Below are positions 13,594 to 14,568 of a stretch of DNA of 14,568 nt, in pieces (position 1 is the stretch's first letter; each line of letters starts with the position of its first letter). The notes under the pieces are model-generated. The model ran no database searches. It saw only the letters and a program-made list of their open reading frames with translations, and was not told where the DNA came from. Source of the DNA: an uncultured Clostridium sp. (GTDB lineage: Bacteria > Bacillota > Clostridia > Lachnospirales > Lachnospiraceae); contig NZ_URHZ01000108.1 of assembly GCF_900547735.1 (NCBI RefSeq), positions 1 to 14,568 of the forward strand. Direction: 5' to 3'. A program made the position numbers and the translations under genes.

Positions 13594-14520
13594 ATGGATA
13601 CGATTGCAGTATTGATTCCCTGCTATAATGAGAGCCAGACGATAGCAAAGGTAGTAAAGGATTACAGGGAGGCGCTTCCGGAGGCGACGATCTATGTATA
13701 TGACAACAACTCCACCGATCACACAGATGAGGCGGCGAAGGAGGCCGGAGCTATTGTACGCTATGAATACCATCAGGGAAAGGGCAACGTTATCCGCAGC
13801 ATGTTCCGCGACATCAATGCGGAGTGTTATCTGATGATAGACGGGGATGATACCTATCCGGCGGAGAACGCCAGGAGCATGGTGGATCTGATCCTTTCGG
13901 GCAGGGCCGACATGGTGATTGGGGACAGGCTGTCCTCCACCTATTTTACGGAGAATAAACGGCCCTTCCACAATGCGGGCAACCGCCTTGTGCGGGGACT
14001 TATCAATACGATATTCAGCAGTGATATCAAGGATATCATGACGGGCTACCGGGCATTCAACTACCAGTTTGTAAAAAGCTTTCCAATCCTTTCAAAGGGG
14101 TTTGAGATCGAGACGGAGATGAGCATCCACGCGCTGGATAAAAACTTCAAGCTTCTGGAGGTTCCCGTCACATACCGTGACAGGCCGGCCGGCAGCGTCT
14201 CCAAGCTGAACACCTATAAGGACGGATTCAGGGTCTTAAAGACGATTGCCAGACTGTTCCGCGACTATAAGCCGTTTGCCTTCTTCGGATGGCTGGGACT
14301 GCTCTGTTTTCTTATAGCAACCGTATTCTTTGCCCCGATTCTCGAGGGGTATTTCTCCACGGGAACGGTTCCGAAATTCCCGACCCTCATCGTCTGCTCG
14401 GGCATCTATGTGGTGTCCTTCCTGCTGTGGATGAGCGGACTCATCCTGGATGTCATCGCAAAGAAACACAGGCAGCTGTTTGAGCTTTACCTGAACATTC
14501 TGAGCGATAAGAAGATTTAG
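13594..14520 (+). CDS. DPM1-like family 2 glycosyltransferase, polyprenyl-phosphate type
   Basis: A 308-residue GT-A enzyme anchored by two C-terminal membrane helices (about 228-248 and 263-287). Family marks are LIPCYNE (7-13), DNNSTDHT (37-44), the metal-binding DGDDTY (83-88), and IMTGYRAFN (148-156) as found in dolichol- and undecaprenyl-phosphate sugar synthases. The GSVSKLNTYKDGFRVL stretch (200-215) before the first helix is typical too. It should transfer a sugar from a nucleotide donor to polyprenyl phosphate on the cytosolic face. Its position at the end of a GDP-heptose operon makes GDP-heptose a natural donor, but UDP-glucose or GDP-mannose cannot be excluded. The start follows AGGAGG (13580-13585) by eight bases, 68 bases after the previous gene. 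Its stop codon lies inside the right arm of the long inverted repeat. Confidence 0.85.
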   Translation: MDTIAVLIPCYNESQTIAKVVKDYREALPEATIYVYDNNSTDHTDEAAKEAGAIVRYEYHQGKGNVIRSMFRDINAECYLMIDGDDTYPAENARSMVDLILSGRADMVIGDRLSSTYFTENKRPFHNAGNRLVRGLINTIFSSDIKDIMTGYRAFNYQFVKSFPILSKGFEIETEMSIHALDKNFKLLEVPVTYRDRPAGSVSKLNTYKDGFRVLKTIARLFRDYKPFAFFGWLGLLCFLIATVFFAPILEGYFSTGTVPKFPTLIVCSGIYVVSFLLWMSGLILDVIAKKHRQLFELYLNILSDKKI

Positions 14521-14566
14521 TTGAGATGCGAGGACGCCTCTGTAAGATGGCGGACGGGGGAGTGGG
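14516..14566. repeat. Right arm of 51-base long-range inverted repeat
   Basis: This is the inverted copy of 618-668 (47 of 51 matches). It begins three bases into the last two codons of the glycosyltransferase gene, so the repeat supplies that gene's stop codon TAG (14518-14520). The small hairpin GAGG-ACG-CCTC is present, but no T-tract follows, so it is not a standard terminator. The repeat may continue beyond the window. Confidence 0.85.
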
Positions 14567-14568
14567 AG

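Noticed and set aside
5619..14520. Innate immune agonist (ADP-heptose) production as the role of the operon
   Set aside because: HddA/HddC make the alpha-anomer and a GDP sugar. The known ALPK1 agonists are beta-anomeric heptose phosphates and ADP-heptose, and no HldE is present.
14516..14568. Terminator after the last gene
   Set aside because: The hairpin in this stretch has only a four-base stem and no T-tract. The true end of the operon probably lies beyond the window.

Overview
The window reads as chromosomal DNA of an anaerobic Firmicute, most likely a gut Lachnospiraceae/Clostridia species. This rests on strong AGGAGG ribosome binding sites before nearly every gene, a fairly balanced base composition, and closely packed genes of clostridial type (RpiR/SIS regulator, MATE transporter, M42 peptidase). 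The species is an inference, not something read from a marker gene.

Left edge (1-761) carries no credible gene but is full of structure. There is a fold-back element with about 75-base arms (1-75 / 313-387, including a perfect 29-base core), three 13-base tandem repeats and a small palindrome inside its loop, then a second nested inverted repeat (411-608) that looks like a folded RNA or an invertible segment, and then a repeat arm (618-668) that recurs in inverted orientation at the far right end of the window (14516-14566). A good sigma-A promoter (677-706) follows and drives the first gene.

Housekeeping part (762-5479): a Gfo/Idh/MocA oxidoreductase (+) converges on a MATE efflux transporter (-), with a hairpin terminator between them. 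Divergent from the MATE gene is an RpiR-type regulator with an HTH and a sugar-phosphate-binding SIS domain. It ends in a terminator and is followed by an M42 metallo-aminopeptidase with its own likely promoter.

Heptose operon (5619-14520): seven genes on the + strand with gaps of 1-75 bases or an overlap. Four encode the complete route from sedoheptulose 7-phosphate to GDP-D-glycero-alpha-D-manno-heptose: GmhA (isomerase), HddA (kinase), GmhB (7-phosphatase) and HddC (guanylyltransferase). Interleaved are two large polytopic membrane proteins with GT-C-like acidic loop motifs, and last comes a DPM1-like family 2 glycosyltransferase with two C-terminal membrane helices. The simplest reading is that the GT2 enzyme moves a sugar (perhaps heptose) onto a polyprenyl phosphate, and the two GT-C-like proteins use that lipid-linked sugar outside the membrane to decorate a surface glycan, cell-wall polymer or protein. 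A complete GDP-heptose pathway joined to a lipid-phosphate-sugar/GT-C module in a Gram-positive gut-type bacterium is the most interesting biology here. The acceptor and final product cannot be read from the sequence.

Other oddities are a tandem-repeat (KDSKDN) tail on GmhB, AT-rich degenerate repeats at the end of the peptidase gene, and two six-codon mini-ORFs whose stop codons overlap the next start as ATGA.
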